A DNA stretch of 64,000 bases. It comes from Bacillota bacterium (GTDB lineage Bacteria > Bacillota > Clostridia > Christensenellales > DTU072). The notes under the pieces were generated by a model that made no database searches, was not told where the DNA came from, and saw nothing but the letters and a program-made list of their open reading frames with translations. The position numbers and the translations under genes are program-made. The stretch is from assembly GCA_023394875.1 (NCBI GenBank), contig JAEXAB010000004.1, forward strand, positions 124,001 to 188,000. Direction: 5' to 3'. Below, piece after piece: positions 61,800-64,000 of the stretch (position 1 is the first letter of the stretch; each line of letters begins with the position of its first letter).

Positions 61800-62268
61800 C
61801 TATACCTTGGAGTGTTTTGTAGATACCCATAAAAAAAGAGGTTACTTTTTAAGTAACTTATCTATGGTTTTCAAAATACTTTCGGTGCTGTCTTTAATAG
61901 GATTGTTCCTAAGTTTATACTTTCTTATACTTACTTTTGTTCTATGGACGTGCAGTATAATTATCAATTATTCCAAAAACAGACTGTTTTTTAGCTATAA
62001 GTATTCCATTTATGGGGATACTTTGGAGATTATTAAGCAAGACTTAACCAACAAAAAAGAGGTGCTAGTCAGTATAAATTTAAGTGATATAAAAAGCTGC
62101 GAAATTATAACCAATTGCGAAAATTACAGCAAAATATATTGCTGTGAAAGCACAAAAAACGGTTTTATGATAAATATTAAGACAGAAAAGGACGATTTCG
62201 TCATGCTATCCGACGAATACATGTATAGTTTGATTTGTAAAATCAGTCAAGAGGAGAATGATAAATGA
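61783..62268 (+). CDS. Small two-helix membrane protein, unknown
   Basis: I use ATG 61783, 6 bases after AAGGAG, giving 161 residues that overlap the mutS2 end by 17 bases; the frame is open from 61750. A hydrophobic hairpin of two membrane helices lies at about residues 28-68. A cytosolic domain follows with 'YSIYGDTLEIIKQDLTNKKE' and 'VSINLSDIKSCEII'. This layout recalls small clostridial DUF6106-type proteins, but I am not sure. The stop overlaps the cysteine desulfurase start (ATGA), so it is expressed with its neighbours. Confidence 0.8.
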   Translation: MQYLSNYTLECFVDTHKKRGYFLSNLSMVFKILSVLSLIGLFLSLYFLILTFVLWTCSIIINYSKNRLFFSYKYSIYGDTLEIIKQDLTNKKEVLVSINLSDIKSCEIITNCENYSKIYCCESTKNGFMINIKTEKDDFVMLSDEYMYSLICKISQEENDK

Positions 62269-63392
62269 TTTATCTTGATAACGCAGGCACAACCCGCGCG
62301 ACGGAAGATATAGCCGAAACTTATAAATATTATCTTACCGAGGAATTTCACAACCCTTCGGCGCCTTACCATCAAGCTTTAGAACTAAGTAAAGGTATAA
62401 CTGCCGCAAAAGAAAAAATTCTGCGTCTTCTAAAGGGAAACGGCGGTATTGTTTTTACTTCCAGCGGTACAGAAAGCGATAATTTAGCACTTTTCGGCAC
62501 AAAAAAGCCCAATGATTGCCGTATAATCGTTTCCAACAGCGAACATCCGGCCGTTTTTAACGCCGCAATGGAGCTAAAACAACGTGGTTACGACGTAATC
62601 TTTACCGAAGTTGATAATTATGGACGGGTTAATATAGACGCTTTCGAAAAAAATATGACCAAAGATACTTACCTTGTGTCCATAATGCACGTAAACAACG
62701 AAACAGGGGCGATAAATGATATTAAACAACTATGTGAGATAGCAAAACAAATCAATCCAAAAGTTATTTTCCACAGTGACGGTGTACAGGCAGCGGGCAA
62801 AATAAAAGTTTCTCTGTCTGACTTAGACGTCGACTTATACAGTTTTAGCGGCCATAAAATTCACGCTCCAAAAGGTGTAGGGGGATTATTTGTAAAAAGC
62901 GGAATAAATCTCAAACCGCTTTTGTTCGGTGGGGGACAAGAAAACAATATACGTTCCTCAACGGAAAACGTTGCGGGAATAATGTGCCTTGCCAAAGCTT
63001 TAGAAACAGCGGTAAATAATATTGAAGAAAATTATAAAAATACCGCATCGCTTAGGGATATTGTGCTTGATAAAATTGATAACGATAAGATTATTGCAAT
63101 TAATAATAATGAATGTTCTCCCTATATCCTCTGCCTTGCGCTGAAAAATATAAAAGGGGAGGTTATGCTCCATTCTTTGGAAAAACACGGAATTTTGATA
63201 GGTACAGGGAGCGCATGTTCCAGTAAAAAAAGTCACAAAAGATTACCGTCTATACTAAAACTCTCAAAAGAATATTCAGAAGGCATAATTAGGGTTAGTT
63301 TCTCAAGATATAATACAAAAGACGACATAGAGTATTTTATTAATAAGCTTAATTTGGAATACTCTCAACTAATAAAATATGTAAGAGGATAA
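62265..63392 (+). CDS. Cysteine desulfurase (NifS/IscS class)
   Basis: This is a pyridoxal-phosphate enzyme that takes sulfur from cysteine and hands it to acceptors. The 375 residues show the PLP lysine K198 in 'SFSGHKIHAPKG', 'SSGTESDNLALFG' and 'HVNNETGAINDI'. The catalytic loop cysteine C318 is in 'GTGSACSSKKSH'. thiI follows 2 bases after the stop, so this is probably the dedicated sulfur donor for ThiI and 4-thiouridine formation. No iscU-like scaffold is adjacent. Confidence 0.94.
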   Translation: MIYLDNAGTTRATEDIAETYKYYLTEEFHNPSAPYHQALELSKGITAAKEKILRLLKGNGGIVFTSSGTESDNLALFGTKKPNDCRIIVSNSEHPAVFNAAMELKQRGYDVIFTEVDNYGRVNIDAFEKNMTKDTYLVSIMHVNNETGAINDIKQLCEIAKQINPKVIFHSDGVQAAGKIKVSLSDLDVDLYSFSGHKIHAPKGVGGLFVKSGINLKPLLFGGGQENNIRSSTENVAGIMCLAKALETAVNNIEENYKNTASLRDIVLDKIDNDKIIAINNNECSPYILCLALKNIKGEVMLHSLEKHGILIGTGSACSSKKSHKRLPSILKLSKEYSEGIIRVSFSRYNTKDDIEYFINKLNLEYSQLIKYVRG

Positions 63393-63394
63393 AA

Positions 63395-64000
63395 ATGGAA
63401 CACACAATTTTGATAAGAATAGGCGAACTTTTCTTAAAGGGAAACAATAAGAATTTATTTGTTGCGCAACTAAAATATAACATTGTTGAAGCGCTAGACG
63501 GCATAGTTTTTCAGTTTCTAAACGCCCAAAACCGCATGTATATTTCTAACTATAAAGAGGACGATGAGAAGGAAATTATTTCCCGTCTTACAAAAGTATT
63601 CGGCATTCACAGCATAAGCGCGGCGGTAAAACTAAGGACAGATCTTAACGAAATTTCAGCTAAGTGCGCCGAAATTTTTCCTAAGAATGGCAAATTCCGC
63701 GTAACCGTAAACCGCGCCGATAAGACTTTGCCAAAAACCTCAATGGAAATAGCCAAGCAAATAGGCGGATATATGCTATCCAATGCAAAAAACCTTGTTG
63801 TTGACCTATTCGAATATGATTTTGAGGTAAATATCGATATAAGAGAAGATAAATACACCTATATTTTCTATGACAAGATACCTTGCGCAGGCGGACTTCC
63901 TGTTGGTTGCGGCGGTAAGGGTATGTTGTTGCTTTCGGGTGGAATCGATAGCCCTGTAGCCGGTTATATGATGGCAAAAAGGGGAGTAAAGGTCTATGCG
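63395..64000 (+). CDS. thiI: ThiI, tRNA 4-thiouridine synthetase (5' part, cut by window edge)
   Basis: ThiI adenylates U8 of tRNA and, with the cysteine desulfurase encoded upstream, makes 4-thiouridine. Only the first 202 codons are in the window and they stay open to the last base. 'LIRIGELFLKGNNKNLF' begins the N-terminal ferredoxin-like domain. A THUMP domain covers about residues 60-165 ('FRVTVNRADKTLP'), and the PP-loop motif 'LLLSGGIDSPVAGYMMAKRG' is near 178-197. The start ATG at 63395 follows AAGAGGA. Confidence 0.95.
   Translation, partial: MEHTILIRIGELFLKGNNKNLFVAQLKYNIVEALDGIVFQFLNAQNRMYISNYKEDDEKEIISRLTKVFGIHSISAAVKLRTDLNEISAKCAEIFPKNGKFRVTVNRADKTLPKTSMEIAKQIGGYMLSNAKNLVVDLFEYDFEVNIDIREDKYTYIFYDKIPCAGGLPVGCGGKGMLLLSGGIDSPVAGYMMAKRGVKVYA

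Noticed and set aside
1..64000. CRISPR arrays, insertion sequences, prophage, toxin-antitoxin or defence islands
   Set aside because: No repeat-spacer pattern, transposase, integrase or phage gene is visible; the window is almost wholly housekeeping and sporulation genes on one strand.

Overview
The window reads as a contiguous piece of chromosome from an endospore-forming, AT-rich Firmicute of the Clostridia type, probably an uncultured lineage. Four observations support this. The clostridial order uppS-cdsA-dxr-rseP-ispG-polC locus-rimP-nusA-infB is present. So is a complete spoIIGA-sigE-sigG block, with an uninterrupted sigK and yunB. The RNase P RNA looks like the ancestral type A rather than the Bacillus type B. 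MurE carries a DNPR motif, which points to meso-diaminopimelate peptidoglycan. Almost every gene is on the + strand; the only minus-strand feature I support is rnpB. I see no mobile element, prophage, CRISPR array, tRNA or rRNA.

Layout. 1-3.3 kb: clpX, engB, a cysteine-containing possible spore-surface protein, and a metallophosphoesterase. 3.4-16.5 kb: a division and cell-wall (dcw) cluster: mraZ, rsmH, an FtsL-position membrane protein, a SpoVD-like PBP, murE, mraY, murD, ftsW, murA, divIB, a degenerate FtsA and ftsZ. 16.6-21.4 kb: sporulation sigma factors (spoIIGA, sigE, sigG, ylmC-like, sigK) with nrdR and a pseudouridine synthase between them. 21.4-21.8 kb: rnpB on the minus strand. 21.85-29.25 kb: one 2467-residue GT84/GH94 cyclic-glucan-synthase-like gene. 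29.3-34.3 kb: rarA, rubrerythrin, an ABC exporter pair, ruvX and a DUF1292 gene. 34.4-44.4 kb: rpsB, tsf, pyrH, a lipoprotein, frr, uppS, cdsA, dxr, rseP, ispG and a PolC-derived exonuclease protein. 44.4-52.9 kb: the rimP-nusA-ylxR-ylxQ-infB-rbfA-nrnA-truB-ribF operon and an endonuclease IV-like gene. 52.9-64 kb: yunB, pheS-pheT, a U32 peptidase, mutS2, a small membrane protein, a cysteine desulfurase and the first 202 codons of thiI.

How the genes work together. The dcw cluster makes lipid I precursors and the septal machine. The sigma block runs mother-cell (SigE, SigK) and forespore (SigG) programmes. The 34-52 kb stretch supplies translation factors, lipid-carrier and isoprenoid synthesis and RNA maturation. 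At the right edge, the cysteine desulfurase and ThiI form a sulfur-transfer pair.

Most unusual points. (1) The polC locus holds only the N-terminal, OB and DnaQ-type exonuclease parts, with no PHP and no polymerase core. (2) The FtsA homologue has lost its nucleotide-binding signatures. (3) The class B PBP appears to start at ATT. (4) The sigG leader can fold a hairpin that sequesters its Shine-Dalgarno sequence. (5) A SigG-type promoter sits inside the terminator between sigG and ylmC. (6) Several genes have promoters placed so that the start codon is at about +1, which suggests leaderless mRNAs. (7) A giant cyclic beta-glucan-synthase-like enzyme occurs in a spore-forming Firmicute. All functions are read from motifs and context by eye; no database search was possible.
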